This document shows positions 55,686 to 64,000 of a stretch of DNA of 64,000 nt, one piece after another; position 1 is the stretch's first letter; each line of letters starts with the position of its first letter. The notes under the pieces were generated by a model. It was given only the letters and a program-made list of their open reading frames with translations. It was not told where the DNA came from and did no database searches. Made by a program: the position numbers and the translations under genes. This stretch comes from Astropecten irregularis (taxonomy: Eukaryota; Echinodermata; Asteroidea; Paxillosida; Astropectinidae), in NCBI GenBank assembly GCA_963971285.1, contig OZ020250.1, forward strand, positions 10,772,499-10,836,498. Direction: 5' to 3'.

Positions 55686-56377
55686 GTGCTCCCCTGCCGG
55701 TTGATGTAGGAGACGACTGTCAAGTTGTCTGACACGAACAACCTTCCCTGCGGTTTCTTTGTGGAAGTGGGTCAGCACGTTTTCCACAGCCAGGAGTTCC
55801 AGGATGTTGATGTGGAGAGCCCGCTCTACTGGGGACCATGCAGGTCCCGGCAACAGAGAATTCCTCTATGTGTGCCCCCAACCGTCGTTCGATGCAGTCA
55901 GTGTCGGTTTGGGGAGAGGGAACCTTAAGCCAACTGAGAGATTGCGAGGATCGGTCCATCACCTCATATGGCCGCGGACCGGTGGGAGCACTGGCACCTG
56001 CAGAGACGGCGGATGGAATTCGGGCCTGTATTGGGCAAGTAAAATGCAACTGGATAGGCCGCATGTTCAGCCGGCAGTAAGGTATGAGGTCGAACATACT
56101 GGCCATCAGGCCCAGGAGGTGTAGCCAGGCCCTTGCTGGGGCCGAGTTGACTGACGTCATTAGGGCTGCACATTCCAAGAGATTGTCCAGCCACTCCTGA
56201 GTTGGGAAGGCCATGCCGCTGGACAGGTCCAGCTCTGCCCCAAGGAAGGTTGGACGAGTTGATGGTATAGGGTGCAACTTTTTGTCGTTGATAATGAATC
56301 CCAGATTGACTGCAATCTTCCTTGTGGAGGACACCGCTTGATGCGTTTGCCACTTGGACCTGCCCACTATCAGCCAG

Positions 56378-56704
56378 CAGGTGCGGTTCTAGAGCCAATA
56401 TTTTTTGGGGGCTAGAAAAGCCATCATTTTTTTTGTTGGGGGGGGGGGGGGGCTAGAAGACCCAATATTTTGGGTTCTTGTAACACTCGCTTCTGCTATA
56501 TCTTATTGGGGGTAAAAAAAAACATGCACCTGTATCATACACTACGCGTTTTTTATGTAATTGGCGCCTAATAACTGAAAATATCCAGTATTTTCAAGAA
56601 TTTTATTTTCCAATTGCATTTGTTTGGGGGCACTAGACAACATTTTGGGGGGCTATAGCCCCCCCCCCCCCCCTCCCCCAAGCCCCCCTGTAGAACCGCG
56701 CCTG
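56378..56704. mobile_element. hAT-like MITE, CAGGCGCGGTTC family, copy 2, with perfect 8-bp TSD
   Basis: The ends are CAGGTGCGGTTCTA and TAGAACCGCGCCTG. Target duplication TCAGCCAG (56370-56377 and 56705-56712) is perfect. G-rich left interior and C-rich right interior, as in the copy at 36232-36534. It is inserted in the reverse-transcriptase region of DIRS fossil 3 and so is younger than it. Confidence 0.9.
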
Positions 56705-57052
56705 TCAGCCAGTCGTCCAGGTAGACAAAAATCAGGATGCTTCTCTGTCGGAGAATAGCCATGACAAACTTTGCCAAACATGTGAAAACCCTTGGAGCGG
56801 TTGATAGGCCAAATGGGAGCATGATGAATTCGTAGGTTACTCCCGCGTACAGGAAACGGAGGAAATTTGAATGGTTGTCCCGGATGGGCACGTGGAGGTA
56901 GGCATCCTTTAGGTCCAAGGTTGCCGCCCAAGAGTGTATCGGTAGTGAATCCAAAATGCTCCACTGTGTGGAGCGTTTCCATCCTGAATCGTTTTAAATG
57001 GATGAACCTGTTGAGAGGACGGAGGTTCAGAATGGGGCGCCACTCGCCTGTT

Positions 57053-57540
57053 TTTTTCTTTGGAGTCAGGACAAATGTGGAGAAGAACCCTTTGTACAAC
57101 AGGCTCTGAGGTACCCTTCGTATAGCGAGTTTCCGGAGGAGAGACAAGATTTCTGACTCCAGAGCCTGGTACTTTGCCAGGTCGAGAGGCACCGGGGTGG
57201 GGCGACGGGTTGTATTTCTTTGGAGTCAGGAAAAATGTGGAGAAGAACCCTTTGTTCAACTGGCTCTGAGGTACCCTCCGTATAGCGAGTTTCCGGAGGA
57301 GAGACAAGATTTCTGACTCCAGAGCCTGGTACTTTGCCAGGTCGAGAGGCACCGGGGTGGGGCGACGGGTTGTATTTCTTTGGAGTCAGGAAAAATGTGG
57401 AGAAGAACCCTTTGTTCAACTGGCTCTGAGGTACCCTCCGTATAGCGAGTTTCCGGAGGAGAGACAAGATTTCTGACTCCAGAGCCTGGTACTTTGCCAG
57501 GTCGAGAGGCACCGGGGTGGGGCAACGGGTTGTATCCGAC
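57053..57540. repeat. Three tandem ~160-bp units within DIRS fossil 3
   Basis: The block TTCTTTGGAGTCAGG...GGTGGGGCGACGGGTTG occurs three times in a row (about 57053, 57212 and 57372). Units two and three are nearly identical and unit one differs at several positions, which suggests stepwise duplication. Confidence 0.85.
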
Positions 57541-60274
57541 AGGGGGGAGCTCGTAAACTCTAGAGCATACCCTAGAGCTACGCAGCCGAGCAACCACCGG
57601 TCGGAACATAAACGGGCCCAAGTCTCTGCGAAAGACTTTAAGCGGCCCCCGACAGGCCCGGGGTCTGGGACCACGATAGTGACACTTGTGCCAGGATCTT
57701 CCTCCGAAGCCCCTCCCAAGGCGAGGGGCAAAGGATGATCTCCCATCTCTGCCTCTACGGCTAGAGGAAAGTGGCCAGAAGAAGGCCGCTGAGGCTGCCT
57801 TTGTTTATAGGGCAGTCGAGGGCTGAAACATGGCAGATAAGTCAGCAACAGGCTGGTTCGGCCGAAACCGAAAGGGCCTTAGCGGCTTGCGTGGAAGGCG
57901 CTGGGAAGAGGTCTGTTCCCACGCTTGGCCGTCCGAGATGCTTTAGGCTCCCGAGATTTATCTTCTCAGTGGCTTTGATCCACTTTGCCTCAACCTCCAT
58001 CAATTCCTGGAATCTGTTGTTTAACAAGTCCGGACCCAGAAGTGGAAAAGCATCTAGGCGAGAACGTGCCCCATCCGAGGGGAGAAAATTGTGTCAAGGA
58101 CATTCGATCTTCGGACCATCGTAGCAAAGGTTGAGATTTATGTAAACTGCTCCATGCACAGTTGCAAACACTCATCCATGGATCAGAATGCCATTTCTGC
58201 AGATCCATTTCTGTAGATTCCGGGGAAACTTCAGAGTTAGCTTCACAAGCAAACACCAAGAATTCAGAAAGCAACTGAGAAAGACAGCTGACTTTCAAGC
58301 CAAAACGTGAGGCAGTGTCTACCTTCGTCAGGGTGTCTTCCAACTTGCCCCGCACACAATCCTGAAAGGGGGATTGCCCTGACACACGGTTGCCTCCATC
58401 GGCCGCCATTTTATCCTTGGCAGCATCCGGAAATGCCGGCACCGACACAAACATTTTGTGATCTTTCAGCGGCGCTCTGAAGGTCCGAGCTTTTATATTA
58501 TCTTTGGGTCGGCACTTCTTATACGCCGCCAGAGTTCCGATCCGATCCGCACACACCTTATCGGCCCGAGAATCGGACGGGGCGGTTCGGCGTTTCAAGG
58601 ATTGTCTTTCATCCTTATCCACTTGGGGCTCATCCTCAGTGGGAATCTTGAGCACCCGAATCATATCCGCCATGACCACCCGAAAGCAGAGGTCAGAAGC
58701 AGAGATGGGGTTTGTGGTCAAAGGCTCGTCGCCGGAGAAATTATCCTCCCCGGATAAGAGGTCGACGACTGTCTCGGGCGCCGGGGGCGGGACTGAGCCA
58801 CCCGAAGCACCAGCCTTGTCCCCGTCGGCCAGCTTGCTGTGAGCGGGCCCTCTAGATGGACAAAAGGTTCGGCCTGTGTCTGGACTAGAAACAGAATCAG
58901 AGAAATCCTCTGATGGGCACAGTGAAAGCTCGTCCCCACACTCCGGGGAAGTCGATCCCAGAGGGGGCGGAACTGTTTGATCGGCTCGGGTTAGAGCTGC
59001 GGATAAGCGCTGGGAGACCAGTGACATCAGCGTGGCCGACAATTTTTGAAAACCCCACAGCAGTAACGCCTGAGTGGTGTTTCCTTTCCCGTGACGATGG
59101 CGGTGCAGGGAATCTGTAGAACAGCTAGACGAGGATTGACCGGAAGAATTTGACCGAGACGTTCGAAACCTCACGCAATGGGGGCGGGAATCGAGCCGAT
59201 GGGGCCCATCACCTCGGACCAAGCCAAACATCCGGGCACATTGGCCGGGTCCGGCAACTGTATCGGCCTGGGCGCCGCCCAGCTACCGCACTTCTTGGGT
59301 TTGCCGGCTTTCGTTTTTTTCTTCCGCGCTCCGCCAATGGGTGGCGCACTTGGAGTGTCGGCTGGGGCCCTCTCGGCCGCAGTGGGTATATCACCAGGGA
59401 CCGTGTTGTCGGCTGGCGCCCCCTGTCCAGGGCCGGGGGAGAGTGACCGAATAGGTATGTCTCCGGGCCCAGAATCGTCAGCCGGGAATTTCCTGGGGCT
59501 TGGCCCCGAGGACAGAGTCCGAACAGTCGTGTCCCCCGGGACCGGTTTGCCGGGCTTTGACTTTTGCCGGTGCTGGACAGCGGCCTATCAGGCATGTCAG
59601 TAGAGCCTAGTAGGAAAGACTTTCGTCGGCTGGATGGTTCAGAAGAGCTGCTCTGTACGGAGTCACCGCTGGGGGAATGGCTGCGCAGCCAAGCTACGAT
59701 CCCATTCCAATCCTCCAAAGCCCACCCCTTGCAAATCTCACACAGGTGGGTCCGGGAACAAACCCTACACTTCGGCATAAATCATGCGCGTCCTGCTTGG
59801 AATGCGGCTGAATTATCCTACACTTTGTACAAGTAACAAAATTAGGTGGCCGTCGTACGCTACCCATCTTGGAAAAGAAAGAAAAAAGAACGACGAAGTC
59901 CCATATGCAACTCGCACTCGGAGACTCAAAATAACACAAAAATGAAGGACTGAGGAATGCTGAAAACAAACGAATACACTTCTTTTTTTCAAAAGGTAAC
60001 AAAATACGGTTTGACTGAGAAGAACATGCTACTAGAACTAGCAAAAATTGTATATAGCAAGAGCTACAATAAAATATGACTACACCTGATTGGCCCTAGA
60101 AAAAAAAGAGGACGACATGCCGCTTGGCATCATGGGTACTGGGTATGGGCCCTAGAGGGCGCTGTGGTATACGTAAAATCTAGCGAATTAAGCCTTCGGC
60201 CAAGGGGGAATATGCAAATGTAGAAATTAGCAGGTAAGTGAGGGCCCAAAGTGGACTTAAGTGGCAACTTTGGA

Positions 60275-60645
60275 GAACCATGACTAGAAAACAAAAACAG
60301 ATTTTGAGTTCACTCAATTTGAATTCAGATTCTTACTTACAGTTCTATTCTATTCTTACAGTATACCAAATTTGAGGTTCTCACCTAGTATAAAGACTGA
60401 GTAATGAGCTCCCAAAGTAAGAAAATATCACAAAAAACACTTTTTGTGACTGAAGCGTGCGGAAAATGGGTGTCACCTCCAAATTTGGATGGGCATATCT
60501 CAAAAACGACATGAAGTTTGACATTAATTTTTTGTAAGTGTTCAATATGGACCCATCACATCATTCTGATGAAATTTCATCAAAATCTGAGAGGGTCACC
60601 AAGGAACTTTTCAGAAAATTGGTTGATTTGACACAGAATGAATAG
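60275..60645 (-). repeat. Dispersed repeat C, copy 2
   Basis: Reverse complement of 47725-48070 with moderate divergence (GATGAAATTTCATCAAAATC, TATCACAAAAAACACTTTTT, TTGATTTGACAC). Confidence 0.7.
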
Positions 60646-60647
60646 TG

Positions 60648-60800
60648 TTGGAGTCGAGTACTTCAAGGTCAAGGAGTACTGGGCCGAGTACATTGCTGAC
60701 CAAGGTATCGAGTATATTTAAGGTTGAGTACAGGGCCGAGTCCAAGTACCAATGTCCGAGTCCACGTCCAAGTACATGCACAGTACCAACGCTCAGTGCC
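60648..60800. repeat. hAT-like GTACTCG element, decayed fragment
   Basis: Starts TAGTGTTGGAGTCGAGTACT and contains GGGCCGAGTAC-type repeats like 34651-35600. Right end lost. Confidence 0.65.
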
Positions 60801-60805
60801 AACGT

Positions 60806-60981
60806 CACTTTAACGAACACCACTATACCGAACAATTGGCTATACCGAACATCATCCTTGACATCCTTTTTTGTGTACAATGCATACTGAACATGTTCTT
60901 TAAATCATTATAACGAACGACCAATATTACAGACAATATCTGTGCATCCCCCCATGTTTGTTATAGCGGCATTCCACTGTA
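60806..60981. repeat. Tc1/pogo-like TIR transposon end
   Basis: Repeated TATACCGAAC / TATAACGAAC motifs ending in GTTATAGCGGCATTCCACTG then TA, the form of a pogo/Tigger-like terminus (CAGTGGAATGCCGCTATAAC) at a TA site. Only one end is present. Confidence 0.55.
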
Positions 60982-61020
60982 CTGAATCTAAACATCATGG
61001 AAAGTTGGAATACCACATAC

Positions 61021-61082
61021 CTGTAGGAGTTGTAGAGCTTTTTACTACATCACACTGTTCACCTTCATGGCTCATGTCGCAG
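61021..61082 (-). CDS. Host gene internal exon: end of the extracellular part
   Basis: 62 bp between acceptor TTTTCGATACAG and a textbook donor CAG|GTATGT. With one leading base it reads CDMSHEGEQCDVVKSSTTPT and leaves one base that completes Ala with the next exon. Two Cys in a C-x(8)-C spacing with GEQC look like the last loop of an EGF-like module (inference), followed by a short Ser/Thr linker before the transmembrane helix. The other two frames each contain stops. The preceding exon must end with two spare bases; none could be identified in the remaining 2.9 kb. Confidence 0.65.
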
Positions 61083-61149
61083 CTGTATCGAAAAATTGTA
61101 ATACCAAAATAAATAAACAAAATATAAAACTAAAATGTATCATACCGGA

Positions 61150-61250
61150 ACTGAGTTATTAAAATTGTTATTTAATTAGTCACGTGACAGTCATTTGAAT
61201 ATTTAATTAGTCATTTTTTTCGCAGCGTATCTCGAGAGGAGGAAATCTTA
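61150..61250 (-). repeat. Fragment of tandem-core element family E4
   Basis: TTTAATTAGTCACGTGACAG, then TCATTTGAATATTTAATTAG and CGTATCTCGAGAGG, matches the complement of 21460-21540 and 22150-22245. Confidence 0.6.
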
Positions 61251-61262
61251 CACTTTGATCCA

Positions 61263-62096
61263 ATGGGAGGAACCACGACATCCTTAACCCTAGCGATAGC
61301 GACTGTCAACCTCAAATCACGAATCTGCAAACGCGGCCTCTCTGCTCGGGAAATGTGGTATCAATGCGACCAATTCTCCAATCAACAGATCCCCTTTTCT
61401 GATGTCCAAATGATACAGACCCAAACACCAGCTCCGCAAGGCAAACCATCCGCACAGTGAACATTCCAAGGCTCCCCAGGGATCCATGCCCCCAACACCG
61501 CTGCTTGAGATTGGTGACCTTGTTTATCTGTACTGGGATCGCAACAAGGCCCACGGTAGAGACAAATACCTTGTCTCATCTATTGATGGAGCATGGAGCA
61601 ATATCCGCAAATTCACCGGCTCGCAACTCAGATCCGCATAGTACATAGACTTGGGGCCAAGTCTTTCTTAGTCCGCGCGGTGATTGTCTCTTTTTTTCGC
61701 AACTCTAGCGAAACCGCGCGAGACTCATGGCTACGGCGAGAGTTGCGGGGAAAAAAGAGAGAATCCCCGCGCGGACTAAGAAAGACTTGGCCCCAAGTCT
61801 ACATAGTACAGGGTGAAGAAGTCTGAGTGCTACAAGGTTCCATCACACGCCCACAGCCGTTACACCCCGTTCATCCCACCTGAGCTGTCCACACCTGCAG
61901 AGAATCAATCTAGTGTGTCTCCATCATCCACGCCATGGAGCCATACTGACCAAAGCCCCATTGATGACTCTCATACCACTCCGACCTCAAGCGAGACTGT
62001 CAGCTCCACCATCGAGTCAGAAAAATCATTGTCAGCTCAACCACGTTCAACTTCCACGCCGCCCCGGCATTCCTGCCGACAAACATTTCAATGACT
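61263..62096 (+). mobile_element. Ty3/Gypsy-like integrase C-terminal fossil
   Basis: The parts resemble the end of an integrase and its tail: GLSAREMWYQCDQFSNQQIP, then GDLVYLYWDRNKA and the family-typical RKFTGSQLRSA. After a small transposon insert comes VKKSECYKVP, then a Ser/Thr/Pro-rich tail (61860-62090) to a stop. Broken, with several breaks. The rest of the element is absent. A possible LTR of the same or another element follows at about 62353. Confidence 0.7.
61646..61801. mobile_element. 156-bp MULE-like MITE with 9-bp target duplication
   Basis: The ends are TAGACTTGGGGCCAAGTCTT... and its exact complement, about 38 bp of inverted repeat including TTAGTCCGCGCGG. Perfect 9-bp direct repeats CATAGTACA at 61637-61645 and 61802-61810. 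The 9-bp size fits Mutator-like elements (inference). The terminus itself contains a small palindrome, ACTTGGGGCCAAGT. Inserted in the integrase fossil. Confidence 0.85.
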
Positions 62097-62104
62097 TTGT
62101 TATG

Positions 62105-62310
62105 GACAAGTAGATTCTGCCACCTTAGAATGCCGGAAGACCATGCTGTTCTAACTTTACTGGCGATAGATCTTAGATTGTAACTGGACTGATTTACATG
62201 AATGAGATCACACAGGTATGAGGGTGAAAGACCATTAAGGGCTTTAAAGTGTAGCAGTCTTAAACTGGAGTCTATGTTGTACAGGGAGCCAGTGCAGAGT
62301 GTTGAGTAGA
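62105..62310 (-). mobile_element. LINE reverse transcriptase C-terminal fragment
   Basis: Minus strand near 62300 reads HWLPVQHRLQFKTATL, then a frameshifted remainder similar to LINE C-termini (LNGLSPSYL-like, SKVRTAWSSGILR-like). Strongly decayed; no tail found. Confidence 0.65.
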
Positions 62311-62352
62311 GGTGAGGTGTGGTGTGGGTGTTCTTAGGCTGACGAAAAATAA

Positions 62353-62560
62353 TGATTTCCTTTGTTTTGTTGTTGTGCTATGGCGCCCTCTGGTGGCGAG
62401 TTGTTGTGCCTCCACGGGCGCCGCTATCTTTATTATCCTCGTGTCTTGTTGACATATTAAAGCAGTTACTCTCGTTCCTAAAGTCAGTGTTTAGTTGTGT
62501 TTCATTCATCTAGAGTAACCTCATTCTCATTTATGGCGCCGGGTGTTCCTTTGCATGACA
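62353..62560 (+). repeat. Possible solo LTR with primer-binding-like site
   Basis: TGTTTTGTTGTTGTGCTATG... through about 62532, followed by TGGCGCCGGGTGTTCC, which starts like a tRNA-primed binding site. A CATATTAAAGC string could be a promoter or polyadenylation element. No second LTR in the window, so tentative. Confidence 0.35.
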
Positions 62561-62579
62561 GTCTGTAATGACAGACAGC

Positions 62580-63045
62580 TGTTGTAAAGCTATTTCTATC
62601 TTCTGCCCAATATTATAAAACTGACATCCAATCTGGAGACTGTTGCTGGGGGTCTTCAAGGCATTTCTTCTTCACTTTGGATGAAATCGAAGAAGAGAAA
62701 GAACGTTTTGTCTTGCATTTCCAAGGGGTTGGTGACCAGGTAGTACCGGACCAGATCCGACATTTGTCGCCGGTTGGAAGGCCATATTCCCAGTCCCAGT
62801 GTGTGTGAGCACATGGGGCCGGTGGTGGTGGGGGTTTGAAGACCTGGCGGTGTAGCCTGTTCAGTTAGCCCACAGATCCAAGTGGGTTGTTTCGGGGTAC
62901 TGCGATGTCATTGCCAGTTGCTGGTGGGGCCGATCCCACGGAGTGCAGGAAGACTGTTGCAGTGTCAGGCTGGGTGAACCTACGTACATGTAAAGGTAAC
63001 TCTACTCTACTCTACTCTAATCTAATCTAATCTAATCTAATCTAA
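62580..63045 (+). repeat. Probable LINE 3' UTR with (TCTAM)n tail
   Basis: A ~420-bp non-coding block containing GGACCAGATCCGACATTTGT and GGTGTAGCCTGTTCAGTTAG ends in TCTAC x4 then TCTAA x6 (about 63000-63044). Short-period tails of this kind mark LINE 3' ends. No coding part is attached. Confidence 0.45.
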
Positions 63046-63534
63046 CTCCACATATAAATGATCAATGGGAAAAAGAGGAACCTGGACAAAATTAATAAAG
63101 GGTGGTGGGGTCGTCAGGGCACTTGAAATAAAATAAATTTTAAAAACCCTAGCAAGGCCAGTAGGCTTTGACAGGGATGCCATTTTCCCTTCTCACTTGA
63201 GGAGGACCTTGTACAAGTATGGAGGCCTCTCTTGCATGGTCCTAATAGTTCAGAAAAATGCTTCCCCTGAAGTTGTATAGATACAGATCTGTTAGTGTTT
63301 GGATAAACATTCCAGTACAGTAACTTAAAAAGCTCTCACATACATCTGTTTTTGTTTGGCCCTCTCTATATTATTACATGTGACTCTTCTTCCTTTTGGA
63401 GTTAAAACCTCCAGTAATGCTGGAAATTTCACCACCTTACCTGGAGTCAATTACATGTATAAATGGTTACCAACAGATTGTTAAAAAAAATAACAATGAA
63501 AGTTTCCCTGATTCAAACGCTGCATATTTTTTTA

Positions 63535-63790
63535 GTGATCCCCATGTACTGTTTCTCAGGTTGCAGCATTGCTAATGCTGCATGTATCTGTAACAAATCT
63601 GTAACAAAGTGGTACATTTAGTGGTATGTGAGAGGTTTCATAGCTTCTGACAGCCAAGCGAACAAAGAAAATTGACTATTGACTACAGTATTCTGTAGGT
63701 TGCTGGTTTGAATCCCACACTTCAGTCACTGTTCACTTTTCAACGATTTAAAATTAATCCAGTCAGCAGTTTCCCTTGTGGTTACTTGAT
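63535..63790 (+). mobile_element. tRNA-containing SINE, diverged copy
   Basis: Matches the head (GTGATCCCCATGTACTG, AGGTTGCAGCATTG, TTTCATAGCTTCTGACAGCC), the tRNA 3' half (ATTCTGTAGGTTGCTGGTTTG) and the tail (GTTTCCCTTGTGGTTACTTG) of the SINE at 8756-9385. The block holding the A box is deleted, so it cannot be transcribed from its own promoter. Confidence 0.7.
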
Positions 63791-63945
63791 GATTATAAAA
63801 GAATAATGCTCAGGCTTTAGGGAGGGGCCGACCTTTAAATCCTTGCAGGATATTTCTAAATGATCTAGTGTTACATCACTACATCAATAGCTTTTTAAAA
63901 TTTGACTGAGCAAAGCTTGAAATTTAAAACCTGACCAGGGGTGCG

Positions 63946-64000
63946 TTCCGCTTGCGCGAACGTTGCCACCGTTTGCCAACGTTTGCAAACAATTTCGGGT
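63946..64000. repeat. Left end of a TIR element cut by the window edge
   Basis: CAGGGGTGCGTTCCGCTTGC, then GTTGCCACCGTTTGCC and further AACGTTTGC repeats, has the look of a MITE terminus with subterminal repeats. The partner end is outside. Confidence 0.35.

Larger units (their letters stand above)
49110..60050 (-). mobile_element. DIRS-type retroelement fossil 3, with two later insertions
   Basis: Minus-strand parts in order: gag-like protein (about 59778-57990) with an N-terminal Cys cluster (MPKCRVCSRTHLCEICKGW) and a Ser/Pro-rich body; reverse transcriptase (about 57190-56570) with GEWRPILNLRPLNR, LPFGLSTAPR and catalytic VYLDDWL; RNase H (about 56390-55690, then 50490-50300) with DNLTVVSYINRQG and PTEWTLHP, followed by DLFAS; tyrosine recombinase region (about 49900-49120). 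A Gypsy element (50490-55685) and a hAT-like MITE (56378-56704) are inserted in it. Without these it is about 5.4 kb. It is broken, with several breaks, and older than its inserts. It lies in sense orientation within a host intron. Confidence 0.8.
24420..61082 (-). other. Host gene, 3' part (three exons seen): single-pass membrane protein
   Basis: Three minus-strand exons are linked by matching codon phase. 61082-61021 ends with one spare base, 47644-47527 starts with two and ends with two, and 24891-24420 starts with one. All four splice sites at the two introns between these exons are consensus AG/GT, as is the acceptor before 61082. The introns are 13,376 and 22,635 bp. They contain almost only transposons, including a sense-oriented Gypsy element. 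The 5' part of the gene lies beyond the right edge or was not seen. The joined product is about 216 residues: ectodomain end, transmembrane helix, cytoplasmic tail. Family not recognised. An additional or alternative exon in the introns cannot be excluded. Confidence 0.7.

Overview
This is a eukaryotic, intron-rich window from a marine invertebrate, most likely a deuterostome (amphioxus-, hemichordate- or echinoderm-like). Nothing here fixes the species. The evidence is the mix of mobile elements: DIRS/Ngaro-type tyrosine-recombinase retroelements, one with an SGNH hydrolase; a Penelope-like element; microsatellite-tailed LINEs; Kolobok/T2-like, hAT-like and MULE-like short transposons; tRNA-derived SINEs; and TACATGTA-rich DNA. 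There is no bacterial-style gene order, no operon and no CRISPR array.

The only host gene I can support lies on the minus strand. Three exons (61021-61082, 47527-47644, 24420-24891) have consensus splice sites, and their codon phases match across both introns (13.4 kb and 22.6 kb). Together they encode the C-terminus of a single-pass membrane protein: a short Cys-containing extracellular end, a transmembrane helix with an RRKRK stop-transfer, and a roughly 165-residue Ser/Glu-rich cytoplasmic tail. Everything between the exons is intron, and it is mostly transposons.

Layout. 1-3.1 kb: DIRS-type fossil running off the left edge. 3.5-9.4 kb: LINE fragments, a T2-like MITE and a perfect tandem pair of tRNA-containing SINEs. 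10-15.3 kb: a foldback element and a ~370-bp tandem array split by a 2-kb hairpin-ended element. 15.4-20.8 kb: low-information repeats and an Ngaro-like fossil with an SGNH hydrolase. 21-22.3 kb: a second tandem-core element. 22.3-24.4 kb: an unidentified ORF and a T2-like MITE. 24.4-47.6 kb (exon plus 22.6-kb intron): a GATAAAC repeat split by a 1.8-kb TIR transposon, a DIRS fossil, two more tandem-core elements, hAT-like MITEs, a 1.74-kb long-TIR element and a Penelope-like element with a 28-bp target duplication. 47.6-61 kb: a DIRS fossil split by a young-looking Gypsy element and by a hAT-like MITE. 61-64 kb: a Gypsy-like integrase fossil with a 9-bp-TSD MITE inside it, LINE ends and another SINE copy.

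The most unusual signal is a family of elements whose end carries repeated modules of a conserved A-rich spacer (CAGAACAAAAA-like) followed by a self-complementary hairpin. The hairpin sequence differs between modules and loci while pairing is kept, and the elements carry ~129-bp tandem cores. They resemble Helentron/HINE- or pearl-like non-autonomous elements, but I cannot assign them. All annotation is from reading the sequence; no database was searched.
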